Shown: in pieces, positions 1-7,057 of the stretch
How positions within the stretch are numbered: the first letter of the stretch is position 1
Layout: the number at the start of each line of letters is the position of its first letter
Assembly (NCBI GenBank): GCA_001275005.1
Contig: JWZX01001254.1
Span: 1 to 12,335, forward strand
Direction: 5' to 3'
Length of the DNA: 12,335 bases
From: Chrysochromulina tobinii
Lineage: Eukaryota > Haptophyta > Prymnesiales > Chrysochromulinaceae
Program-made: the position numbers and the translations under genes
Notes under the pieces: model-generated
The model's database searches: none
The model's input: the letters and a program-made list of their open reading frames with translations, nothing else
What the model was told of the DNA's origin: nothing

Positions 1-721
1 TGCATCACGGTGCATCATCTCGCTATTACTGCGTATTACCGATGGTAATCAAGTTGCCCCGCTGACGCGAGAGCACCCCCGTCGCCGTTACACCCCCGTC
101 GACTACCCTTGACTCATCATTCATGAAGCCTTGTGAAGTGAGATTGTCTCCTACCGTCTACGAGAGGGCGCGGTAAAGGGTAACGCAACGGGCAAACGGC
201 TATTGAAAGGGCTCCTGGGATGAGCGCGGACGAGCCGCCCCCCGACCTGTGAAGCTGATCAGTGATCACCTTCCGCGTCCCGGGCCTAAGATGTCGGTGA
301 AGTTTCTCATACCGTACCATACTATATACACTAGGTATTATGTTTATGAGTTTTTTGCATCGGCAGTAGTTAAAGTAGACTTAATAGACGGCGGACTCTC
401 ACGTGCCATTCTGATTCTCGCGGTCGAGTAGAGAGTAGAGTCTGTATTGATCTATTGAACAACAAGGACGTAGGGGTAGGCCGGTATAGGCCGGCCGCGG
501 CCCGGCCCCGCGAGCTCTCCTCGGGCGAGGGCTGGGGACCCGCTTTTCTTTTCGTCTCTCTATACAAAAACTTGCACCCGGACCCGGTCAGCGGAAACCG
601 CGGACGCCACCTATGGACGCCTCCCACGCAGCCGGGCGGGTCGGCGGCGGGCGCAGGCCTGCGGCGCACGGTGCGAGGCAGCCTCTGTGGGTTACGCACA
701 CGCACCAGGCGGGGAGGCGAC

Positions 722-777
722 GATGGCGGGGCGCGGCGCGTGGAGACTAGATGGCGGAGCGCGGCACGTGGAGACAT
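722..777. repeat. 28-bp tandem duplication
   Basis: Two adjacent 28-bp copies (722-749 and 750-777) both begin GATGGCGG and carry a GTGGAGAC core near the end. They differ at unit positions 9 and 17 (G/A each) and in the last two bases. The unit is not a multiple of three and no supported gene covers it, so it looks like slippage or a local duplication in non-coding DNA. Confidence 0.85.
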
Positions 778-954
778 TCGCGCCATCGTCGCCTCCCCCG
801 GTTCTGGATGCCGTCCCACATCGCCTTGCCATGCGCCGACGCTTCCTTTTGCTACCGTGCCCGTCGGGGCGGCGTTGGAGACGCCGGCGGCATCGAACCT
901 GCGTGCACCGACGCGCCCGATGGCGCGCGCCCCCGTGGGGAACGCAAAGACGCA

Positions 955-991
955 CTCGACACCGTCGCATTACATGTACGACGGTGTCGAG
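955..991. repeat. Perfect 13-bp inverted repeat (hairpin)
   Basis: CTCGACACCGTCG at 955-967 is the exact reverse complement of CGACGGTGTCGAG at 979-991, with an 11-nt loop (CATTACATGTA) between. The stem ends cleanly on both sides because the flanking A and C do not pair. No supported coding region covers it. It could form a stem-loop in a transcript, be a palindromic protein site, or be the remnant of a small inverted-repeat element; nothing here decides between these. Confidence 0.9.
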
Positions 992-1394
992 CACAAATGG
1001 TGGCTTCCATCGCCGCCGCCGCCGCCGCCTCCGTGGGCGTCAAGCCGCAGGCCGAGGCACCACATTCGGCGCCGGTTGCGCCGCGCAACGCGCTGCGTCG
1101 GCGCCTTCGCCGCTGCACCTGCACAGCACGCGCGCGCGCTCCGCGCCATCGATCCGTGCTGCGGGCACGAGCTGGCCCGATTGAGAGTCCGAGCGCAGCT
1201 CCTCCGTAGCGCGCGCGCGTCAAGGCGCGCGGCGAAAGGGGCGGGCAGGTCGATGGTAAATGGAGAGATGGTTGGGAGCAGCGCCGTCCTCGCCTGGAAC
1301 AGGCCGCAGCGGGGCGGAGGACGCGCGCATCGCGCGATGGCAAAAAAAGGTTGAGGACGCACGGACGCACGAATTAAAGGGGGGCCGAGCCAGT

Positions 1395-1430
1395 ACCCTG
1401 AAAGGCTGCTGCGCTCGCCTTTTTCAGGGT
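1395..1430. repeat. Imperfect hairpin ACCCTGAAA...TTTCAGGGT
   Basis: ACCCTGAAA at 1395-1403 pairs with TTTCAGGGT at 1422-1430. A two-base bulge and a further GG/CC step extend the stem towards the loop. Just downstream, on the reverse strand, come CTGCCCCAAGAATG-like units that resemble the CTGACCCA repeats at 2804-2992. No gene is visible here. Confidence 0.7.
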
Positions 1431-1759
1431 CCCCAGGATTTTTTGGGGCACGCATTCTTGGGGCAGGCCTTCAAGCGCGTAGCGGAGGCCGCTCATGCGC
1501 GACGCAGCAAATCGCCCCGCCGACGCGCGCCCCGGCCGGCCGCGGGCCCACCGCCGACGCACTCCATAGCCTGCACGCGCGCTCGCGCAGTCACCATGGC
1601 CACCGTGCGGCCACGTAACTCCTGAATCACTCCAGGCTGCTGGCAAGCTGCCGTGCGCCACGACACTGTCGTCTCTCGACACCGCCGTCGTCACGCGACG
1701 GCGGCGTCGAGTGACTTATTTTGCGTTCCCTTCGGGGGGCGCGTCGACGGGCGCGTCTC

Positions 1760-2137
1760 TACACCTCCGACTCCCTCTGCGACGACGGCAGCCCCGGCGC
1801 CGAGTACACAGACTGCATCTACGGCTCCGACTGCCCGGACTGCGGCCCGCGCATGCCGGCCGCCGCCCCGATGGCGACCTGCACCAAGGACTGCATCGGA
1901 ATGCCCTCGTACGCCTCGGACGGCGATTGCGACGCCGGCGGCCCTGTGGCGCCGAGTACCTAGGTTGCCAGCTCTGCACCAGTCGGCACCGACTGCGCGT
2001 GCGCCGACTGCGGCCCGCGCTTCCCGCCTCCTCCACCCATCTGCGCCGAGACGTGCAACTGGGCTTCCGACGCCGATTGCGAAGAGCCGAAGACGGCGGC
2101 CCCGGCTCGGAGTTCCGCCCGGCCCCGGGTCCAATAG
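1760..2137 (+). pseudogene. Broken cysteine-rich repeat gene (SD-CD-PGAEY-DCGPR type)
   Basis: In one frame the DNA reads a cysteine-rich repeat: SDSLCDDGSPGAEYTDC then GSDCPDCGPR, followed by CTKDC, YASDGDCDAGGP, then after a break GTDCACADCGPR, a short polyproline run and CAETCNWASDADC, ending at TAG 2135-2137. That is about two and a half units of roughly 50 residues. Between the units, two extra bases near 1945-1947 (in CCTGTGGCGCC) shift the frame and lead to TAG at 1961-1963. The neighbouring frame still spells GAEYLGCQLC, and one more extra base before 1982 restores the first frame. There is no ATG, signal peptide or clear upstream exon. I read it as a decayed or misassembled fragment of a secreted or surface-type cysteine-rich protein; the function of the repeat is unknown to me. 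A spliced functional gene is a less likely alternative. Confidence 0.6.
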
Positions 2138-2226
2138 TGTTAATAAGGTGTGTGTGCCGACCAGTAGAGAACTAAACGGTCTTCTGTCTCGCTACTCACC
2201 ACCGAAACCAAACGAAACGACAAACG

Positions 2227-2249
2227 GGGGGGCTTCGGAGGAGCCCCCT
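2227..2249. repeat. GC-rich hairpin GGGGGCT-loop-AGCCCCC
   Basis: GGGGGCT (2228-2234) and AGCCCCC (2242-2248) form a 7-bp stem around TCGGAGG, with one more possible G-T pair outside. It lies ~90 bp after the end of the broken cysteine-rich gene and before an A-rich stretch. It has the look of a bacterial terminator, but in this eukaryotic context I only call it a stable stem-loop. Confidence 0.6.
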
Positions 2250-2298
2250 AAACATTAAAAAGTCGAGCGCTTCCTCGAGCAATCCAAATTTTTTCAAA

Positions 2299-2685
2299 AT
2301 GACGTCGCGCGGGGTCTCGACGCCTGTCGAACCGCCTCAAACGTATGACTTTTCGTTGGATGCGCAGTAGGACGACGACGGCGCCATCGTCTTCCATCCA
2401 CATCGCGCCGACCTCATGCGCGAGACGACGTTGAAGGTAAAGCAAGCCAAGCTCGAGACCAATGCTGCCAGCGATGCGAAAGAGGCCGCTCACGTGCGCG
2501 GGCGGAGGCCTTGAGCAAGGAGCTGAAAGCGGCGAAGGACGGTGCCGTTCGAGCACGTCTCCGTGGAGCTGCGCTCTACGAGGACAACATCAACCAGAAG
2601 AAGGAGAACAAGGAAGGAGCTCGAGAAGAAACGCGAGGCAGCGCTCGTGGATGCGCACATTTTGCGGCAGAGTACACAGATGTGA
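2299..2685 (+). pseudogene. Broken gene for a charged, coiled-coil-like protein
   Basis: From ATG 2299 one frame reads MTSRGVSTPVEPPQTYDF and 23 codons later meets TAG at 2368-2370. The same frame goes on with charged helical sequence (RADLMRETTLKVKQAKLE, DAKEAAHV) to TGA at 2512-2514. Before that stop the sense passes to a second frame (RAEALSKELKAAKDGAV, NINQKKENK). It then returns to the first frame (KELEKKREAALVDAHILRQS), which ends at TGA 2683-2685. The Lys/Glu/Ala pattern continues across three segments, so this looks like one former helical or coiled-coil protein with a stop and two opposite frameshifts. I do not recognise the family. Unseen introns could explain part of this, for example an acceptor-like GCGCAG just before the TAG. 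The intact gene at 3015 starts 330 bp downstream on the same strand, with no obvious relation. Confidence 0.5.
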
Positions 2686-2803
2686 AGCCGCCGCGCGCAC
2701 ACTGCGCGGTTGCAACCGGTGCTGGACCGTCATTTAGAGCCTTCGACGAAGTGCCAGACGATGCGTTTCAGATTATTGAGCAGCGAAGCTTGCTCAAGTG
2801 CAT

Positions 2804-2992
2804 CCTGACCCAGAAATGCTGACGCAGAAATGCTTCTTCCGTGTTTGCCCCTTCTTCTGCAAACCAGCAGCATACCAGCCCCCCTATCAGAACTGATCTC
2901 CAGCGTGGTACGTGTCATCCGGTGTGTTTTGTGTGAAGTGCCCCAACAATTCTGACCCAACAAATCTGACCCAGAAAACCTGACCCAACAAA
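2804..2992. repeat. Two clusters of a 13-15-bp CTGACCCA(A/G)-AAA repeat
   Basis: Five copies of a CTGACCCA-CAAA or CTGACCCAGAAA-type unit are visible. Two are adjacent at 2804-2832 (CTGACCCAGAAATG, CTGACGCAGAAATG). Three are adjacent at 2950-2992 (CTGACCCAACAAA, CTGACCCAGAAAA, CTGACCCAACAAA). The second cluster ends 22 bp before the ATG at 3015, so it lies in the likely promoter or 5' untranslated region of that gene. A related form is seen on the reverse strand around 1437-1470. Confidence 0.75.
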
Positions 2993-3014
2993 CAATACAC
3001 TTCCCTGGCGAGCC

Positions 3015-3968
3015 ATGTCGTCGCCCTCGTCGACTTCTCTCGGGCAGCAGCCGCTTGCCGCACTGATCAGCGCAGTCGAGCAGCGGTTCGCTACCGCCAC
3101 CCACGCTGAGATATCCTCTGCTGAGGACGCGCTCGAGCGTCTCGAGCTGCTGTGCGCGTCGCAGCGACGCAGCCTCCAGAGGATGGAACGCAATGGCGGC
3201 GACGGTAAGCTCGATCTCTCTGCAGCAACCACACTGGCAGCGGCTGGCAAGGGTGCCTCTTCCGCTGTGGACAGCGCGGTGCAGGTCAATACCAACGACC
3301 TGCGCCTGGCGAGCCGCCCGTTCAAGCACAAGAACCTTGCCGGCATCACTCAGGTGGAGGCCGAGTTTGACGGTCTGCGCCAGTTTATGGCCAAGGGAGC
3401 CGCGCCGTTGACACCAGCTCCCAGCCAGCTGCCCGCGGTGCCCGCGAACTCAAGGCCCGCGGCGCATGAGAAGCGCGCAGTCGCCCGGGCAAAGACGTCG
3501 GGCAAGTTGAACCGCAAAGATGACAGTGATCCGACCCCCAAGGAGACGGCGGAGCGGATCCTAAGCCTCATCGAGCGGCTCGCGCTCTCGCCACGTTGTA
3601 CGACGCCCGGCACGGCGCCGAGCTCATGGCATCCGCCGGCGATGGCCCCCGGCTCGTGGCACCCGAATGCGGGCTGGCAGCCGCGCTACGCGGCGCTGCG
3701 AAGTCCCGGTGAGGTGAGAATCGCACCACAGTCCGGTGACACGACAATCGGCTCGCCTAAGACGGTGCTGGCCGCGGTGCCGCGCCCGCTCAAGGCGATC
3801 ATCGATCGGGCCGCGTTGGGCGCCGCCGAGGCCGAGGCGCAGCGCAAGCGCGGCAGCATCGCATCGGAGCCCAAGCCACATGACTTCGCGGCGGCCTCTG
3901 GCCGAGCCGCGACCGCCGCCGCGAAGCACGTCGACCGCCTAGCACCCCCTTTCGACTTTAGGAATTAG
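3015..3968 (+). CDS. Unknown 317-aa protein
   Basis: An uninterrupted frame runs from an ATG in good context (GCCATGT) to TAG. I do not recognise a family. Residues 10-60 are predicted by eye to be helical and charged (EISSAEDALERLELL, SQRRSLQRMER). Residues 130-160 are Pro/Ala-rich and followed by a basic stretch (EKRAVARAKTSGKLNRK, 152-168). Residues 176-192 look like another helix (KETAERILSLIERLALS). Two SWHP motifs sit at 204-217, and a third Ala-rich helix is at 258-282. There is no signal peptide or membrane segment. It therefore looks like a soluble, partly disordered protein with short helices. It converges on the JmjC gene, the two stops being only 74 bp apart. Codon choice, steady GC-rich third positions and the clean length argue for a real gene; a missed intron cannot be excluded. 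Confidence 0.7.
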   Translation: MSSPSSTSLGQQPLAALISAVEQRFATATHAEISSAEDALERLELLCASQRRSLQRMERNGGDGKLDLSAATTLAAAGKGASSAVDSAVQVNTNDLRLASRPFKHKNLAGITQVEAEFDGLRQFMAKGAAPLTPAPSQLPAVPANSRPAAHEKRAVARAKTSGKLNRKDDSDPTPKETAERILSLIERLALSPRCTTPGTAPSSWHPPAMAPGSWHPNAGWQPRYAALRSPGEVRIAPQSGDTTIGSPKTVLAAVPRPLKAIIDRAALGAAEAEAQRKRGSIASEPKPHDFAAASGRAATAAAKHVDRLAPPFDFRN

Positions 3969-3991
3969 ATGCTTCAGTCGATGCTTCAGTG
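3968..3991. repeat. 12-bp tandem repeat GATGCTTCAGT(C/G)
   Basis: Two adjacent 12-bp copies, 11 of 12 bases alike, start on the last base of the stop codon of the gene at 3015. They lie within the 74-bp gap between the convergent stops. Confidence 0.8.
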
Positions 3992-4042
3992 CTACTCATT
4001 TCTCGTTTCAAAGAAACACTCGCTCACTGTCAGCAACTCGCT

Positions 4043-6871
4043 TCAAGCTCCAAGCTCCGGAAAGGCAGGGGCCACGTTTTGGTACCAGCCGCGGTGGAGT
4101 GTCGCAGCGTTCTGCAGGCTGCCCATGCCGCGGGGCGCGTGCAGCAGCTGCATGTGTAGCCCGAGGCTGCCCTCGTCGTGCAGGAAGCCGCCCACTGCAA
4201 CGCCCTCCTCTAGATTGAGCGTCGCATGCGCCCAGCTCGACGGCAAGTATACGAGACTCTCTGCCTCCTGCTCGCAGAAGATGTAGCGCTGGGCCCGCCC
4301 ACCAGCGCGTTTAGTGCCGCCCTTGGTGTCGGCATTGGCGTCGGCCTTGGTGCGCCCGGTGGCGCCGCGCCCCAGCCACACCTTGTACCAGTCTGAATCG
4401 AGAGGATGCTGCCGGGCCACCTTGCCGAAGGTGGCCCGCGCGGGCGGCACGAGCGCCCAGAGCTTGCGCCCATAGATGAGAGCATTCCACACGGCACTGT
4501 GGTGGTGCATCGGCGTACCCGATGCATTCGGACCGACGAAGAAGTCGAGGCCTGCACGGGCTCCTCGGGAGCTGCTGCCCTCGTCGTACTCCTCGTCGTC
4601 TTCAGCGGAGGATACCGCTGTGCTGGCGCGGGCGCGGGCGCGGGCGCTCCGGAGCTTGCTGTGGCCCCTCAATGCCAAAGGCCATCGCACCTCCTGCTGC
4701 ATCACGTGCAGCGCGCCGGGGTCCGATGGTCGATTGAAGGCAATCGGCCTGCGGATCTGACCGGCGGCCGCGCGGCGTAGGTAGGGGCCAAGGAGGGTCT
4801 TTTCGCCCGGAAGGAGCAGCTGAGGTTCCCACGCGACCGTGGCGAAGGTGGCGTGGAACGAGTCGTGCCCTAGCGACTTTCGCGCAGGCCAGTCGGCCGT
4901 CACGTTACGCATCACGAATGGGCGGCCACGGCGCAGGTAGCGAGCCTCGAGCTCGGCGGCGCTGAGCTCATGCGCATCCAGCACGTCGAGCTCACATCTC
5001 GCTGTGGATCGAGTGCCCCCGAGCAGCTCCGCTCCTTCGGGAATGGGCGCCATGTCGAGCGCCATGTCGCGCGCCCCATCAGCACTTCCCACGCCGCCCT
5101 GCGAGCTGATCGCGTCTGGCCCGGAAGGAGGCGAGGCCTGCGGCGCGGGGACAAGGGCCGCAAGGTGGCGAGCCAAAGGCAAGCCGGCCGCGTCCGCCAA
5201 CTCGGCGCCGCTTCGGCCGGTGGCATCGAGTTGCGCGAGCAGTGAAGCCAGATCAAGCTGCGGCTGGATCGCGTCGTGGGGCAGCGTCTGCGCACTGCCT
5301 GTCGCCTCCGCCGTCGCACCAGCTGCCGTCGCGGCCGGGGTCGCGGCTGGTGTCGCGGCCGCTGCTAATTGCACCAGGAGCTCAACGCTCGCGCCGCTCG
5401 CGGCCGCCACGTGGATGGGTGTCTGACGAAGCGCATCCGTCGCAATGGACGAGGCACCGTGATGGTAAAGAATCGACACCGCCGCCGCCTGCGCGTCAGC
5501 GAGCTCCGCTGTGAGATTGCGGCGCGTAAGGGGCGGCGCGAAGCCCAGTTGGGAGCGTGAGTGCGCCGTCAGCCACGTGCGAAAGGGTTGCGGGTTGAAG
5601 AGGTAGACAAGCAGCCGGTGGCGCTCGGCGCCGTGCGCGACGTAGTGCAGTGGCTGACGCCCGCGCCCGTCAACAGCGACGGCGCCCGCGCGCGCGCCGG
5701 CAACGAGGCGAGAGGGCGGCGTGCGGCGGAGCATCACGGCGAGTCCGTCCGCATCCAGCAGAAATGAGGCCACATGCAGCGCGCTGATGGCGCCCGAGAC
5801 GGCGCCCGGGACGGCGCCCGTGGGCCCCTCGCACGTCGGGTCTGCAGAGCTCGTCGGAGATTCCTGCAGAGACGGCGACAAGTGTGGTGCCGAGGCGCCC
5901 GCGGCCGAGGGCGAGGAGCGCGCCACCGCCCTATGGCCGCGGGTCCTCGGCGCATCCCAATGGATCCTGACAAGGCGCAGCGCGGCATCTGTGAGTGCCG
6001 ATAGGGTTACCGGTAAGGCGTCCGCGTCCTTCGAGCCGCCGCTGCCTTCAAATGCGGCGAGCGCGAGCATGCTCGCAAGAGCCTCTGCGGACGGTGCCTC
6101 CGCGAGTGCGCGCTCACACGCACCGAGGGCGCACAACGCCCGGACTACCAGCCCGTCCGAACGCGTCGTCGCGAGCAAGAGCAGGGCGCTCGAGGCGCCG
6201 CTGCCCTCGGCGACGAGCAAGTTGTCCTCCGAAGCGAGGCTCGCGCTCAGGAGCGCGTCGTCCTGATCGAGAAGCAGCTGTAGGGCCGCCGGCCAGTGGC
6301 GAAGCTCGCCACGCAGGCCGCCCTCATCCGCGTAACCACACGTCACTGAGCACGCCGTCGCTCGCAGTGTATCCTCGCCCGCACCGGCGATGAGCTCTCG
6401 GCTCAGCGCGCGTGCGTTGCTCGTTATGGCCGCATCACACACAGCCCGCGAGCCCAGGGTCTGCAGTCGGTGTGCCGTGTGGCCGAGCTGCCCGAGTGCT
6501 TCGAGGTGCTCGCAGAGCACACTCGGAGTGCGGCCGAGCAGCTCGGCCCATCGTTCGCGACCGTCGTCATCCAGGCTTGCGGCACATCTTCCTACATATT
6601 CGCCCACGAGTGCAAGCTCCTGGACTGAGATGCGGCACACTGCACAATGCAACGCGCTTTGGACCTCAGGCAGTAGCGGCTGCAACGAGTGTGCGGAAGA
6701 GCTCCTCGGATTCGACGAGCGCCTTGAATGAGGCCGCGCATGAGCGGATGGTAATGCACCCGCTGCGTATGCAAGGAGCTGGACAGTCGCAGGTGCGCCG
6801 TGCGGCAGACGTTGCTGCAGGGTGACCAGCGCGTCAAAGTCCGTGGGGCCTAGATGCTCGCACGAACCCAT
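4043..6871 (-). CDS. Ankyrin-repeat protein with C-terminal JmjC (JMJD6/JMJD8-like) dioxygenase domain
   Basis: A 942-aa protein with no visible intron. I chose ATG 6871 (AATAATGGG context, A at -3, G at +4). The frame stays open upstream to 7378, but that part overlaps the neighbour's first exon antisense and encodes arginine-rich nonsense. Residues 1-360 are Ala/Leu-rich helical sequence of unknown type. Degenerate ankyrin repeats follow at about 362-383 (ALHVASFLLDADGLAVML), 400-425 (GRQPLHYVAHGAERHRLLVYL), 465-503 (ILYHHGA, RQTPIHVAAASGASVELLVQL) and perhaps 554-575. The JmjC domain spans about 627-900: RRGRPFVMRNVTADWP, then T786, H789-x-H791, N796, K803 (VWNALIYGRKLW) and the distal H882 (SWAHATLNLEEG). 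Aligned by eye with JMJD6, the usual Asp of the iron-binding HxD is His, as I recall for JMJD8. An Arg/acidic insert lies at about 735-770. The likely activity is Fe(II)/2-oxoglutarate hydroxylation or demethylation of a protein; the substrate is unknown. There is no ER signal peptide, unlike JMJD8. Confidence 0.85.
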   Translation of the reverse strand: MGSCEHLGPTDFDALVTLQQRLPHGAPATVQLLAYAAGALPSAHARPHSRRSSNPRSSSAHSLQPLLPEVQSALHCAVCRISVQELALVGEYVGRCAASLDDDGRERWAELLGRTPSVLCEHLEALGQLGHTAHRLQTLGSRAVCDAAITSNARALSRELIAGAGEDTLRATACSVTCGYADEGGLRGELRHWPAALQLLLDQDDALLSASLASEDNLLVAEGSGASSALLLLATTRSDGLVVRALCALGACERALAEAPSAEALASMLALAAFEGSGGSKDADALPVTLSALTDAALRLVRIHWDAPRTRGHRAVARSSPSAAGASAPHLSPSLQESPTSSADPTCEGPTGAVPGAVSGAISALHVASFLLDADGLAVMLRRTPPSRLVAGARAGAVAVDGRGRQPLHYVAHGAERHRLLVYLFNPQPFRTWLTAHSRSQLGFAPPLTRRNLTAELADAQAAAVSILYHHGASSIATDALRQTPIHVAAASGASVELLVQLAAAATPAATPAATAAGATAEATGSAQTLPHDAIQPQLDLASLLAQLDATGRSGAELADAAGLPLARHLAALVPAPQASPPSGPDAISSQGGVGSADGARDMALDMAPIPEGAELLGGTRSTARCELDVLDAHELSAAELEARYLRRGRPFVMRNVTADWPARKSLGHDSFHATFATVAWEPQLLLPGEKTLLGPYLRRAAAGQIRRPIAFNRPSDPGALHVMQQEVRWPLALRGHSKLRSARARARASTAVSSAEDDEEYDEGSSSRGARAGLDFFVGPNASGTPMHHHSAVWNALIYGRKLWALVPPARATFGKVARQHPLDSDWYKVWLGRGATGRTKADANADTKGGTKRAGGRAQRYIFCEQEAESLVYLPSSWAHATLNLEEGVAVGGFLHDEGSLGLHMQLLHAPRGMGSLQNAATLHRGWYQNVAPAFPELGA
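5786..5821. repeat. 12-bp coding minisatellite (GACGGCGCCCGG type) in the JmjC gene
   Basis: Three adjacent units, GATGGCGCCCGA, GACGGCGCCCGG and GACGGCGCCCGT, as written on the plus strand, encode the GAVPGAVSGAI stretch of the minus-strand protein (about residues 352-362). They fall in the low-complexity linker just before the first ankyrin-like repeat. Confidence 0.85.
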
Positions 6872-7057
6872 TATTTGGCGCGGCCGGAACAACGCAGGTC
6901 CGGCAGTAGTGCCCGCGGGGGCAGGCACTACTGGGAACCACTCACGTTCTTGCCTTAGGATCTTCCTTCGTCCGTCTTGTTTTCGCGGTTCGGCGGGAAA
7001 TTGCCTCGCTCTGTCGAACGCACCCAAGCTGGACGAGTCGTCCGCGACGCTTTCGGC
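6872..7057. promoter_or_regulatory. Divergent (shared) promoter region
   Basis: Only 186 bp separate the start codons of the minus-strand JmjC gene and the plus-strand AlkB gene, so both 5' untranslated regions and core promoters must fit here unless one starts inside the other. I see no TATA box. The hairpin at 6904-6933 is the one clear element. Shared control of the two genes is an inference from the spacing. Confidence 0.6.
6904..6933. repeat. Perfect 10-bp inverted repeat in the divergent promoter
   Basis: CAGTAGTGCC (6904-6913) and GGCACTACTG (6924-6933) are exact reverse complements with a 10-nt GC-rich loop. The element begins 33 bp upstream of the JmjC start codon. It could be a dimeric factor site or a 5'-UTR stem-loop of the JmjC transcript. 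Confidence 0.85.

Larger units (their letters stand above)
1..1759. other. Stretch without a convincing gene
   Basis: The first ~450 bases are richer in A/T than the rest; from about 480 the sequence becomes very GC-rich. Several open frames cross 455-1700 on both strands, but they start at TTG or GTG, overlap each other in all frames, and encode arginine/alanine/proline-rich protein of the kind a GC-rich random sequence gives. I see no domain motif in any of them. An ATG at 998 in good context opens a short alanine-rich stretch, but nothing recognisable follows. The identifiable contents are the duplication at 722-777 and the hairpins at 955-991 and 1395-1430. The area may hold regulatory sequence or unrecognised exons. 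Confidence 0.5.

Noticed and set aside
998-1209. Alanine-rich short frame from ATG 998, like a targeting peptide
   Set aside because: GCC repeats create the polyalanine, and the rest is Arg-rich with no mature protein or clear splice partner.
455-1354. Long plus-strand open frame of 299 codons
   Set aside because: It starts at TTG, is of low complexity, changes character along its length, and overlaps equally long frames on the other strand.
2227-2249. Rho-independent terminator
   Set aside because: The hairpin fits, but there is no following U-run and the genome is eukaryotic.
4406-6731. Several plus-strand open frames
   Set aside because: All are antisense shadows of the JmjC gene, whose motifs identify the coding strand.
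6977-7057. Upstream extension of the AlkB frame to position 6977
   Set aside because: The codon at 6977 is TTG; the first in-frame ATG is 7058, which also gives the ALKBH2-like start.
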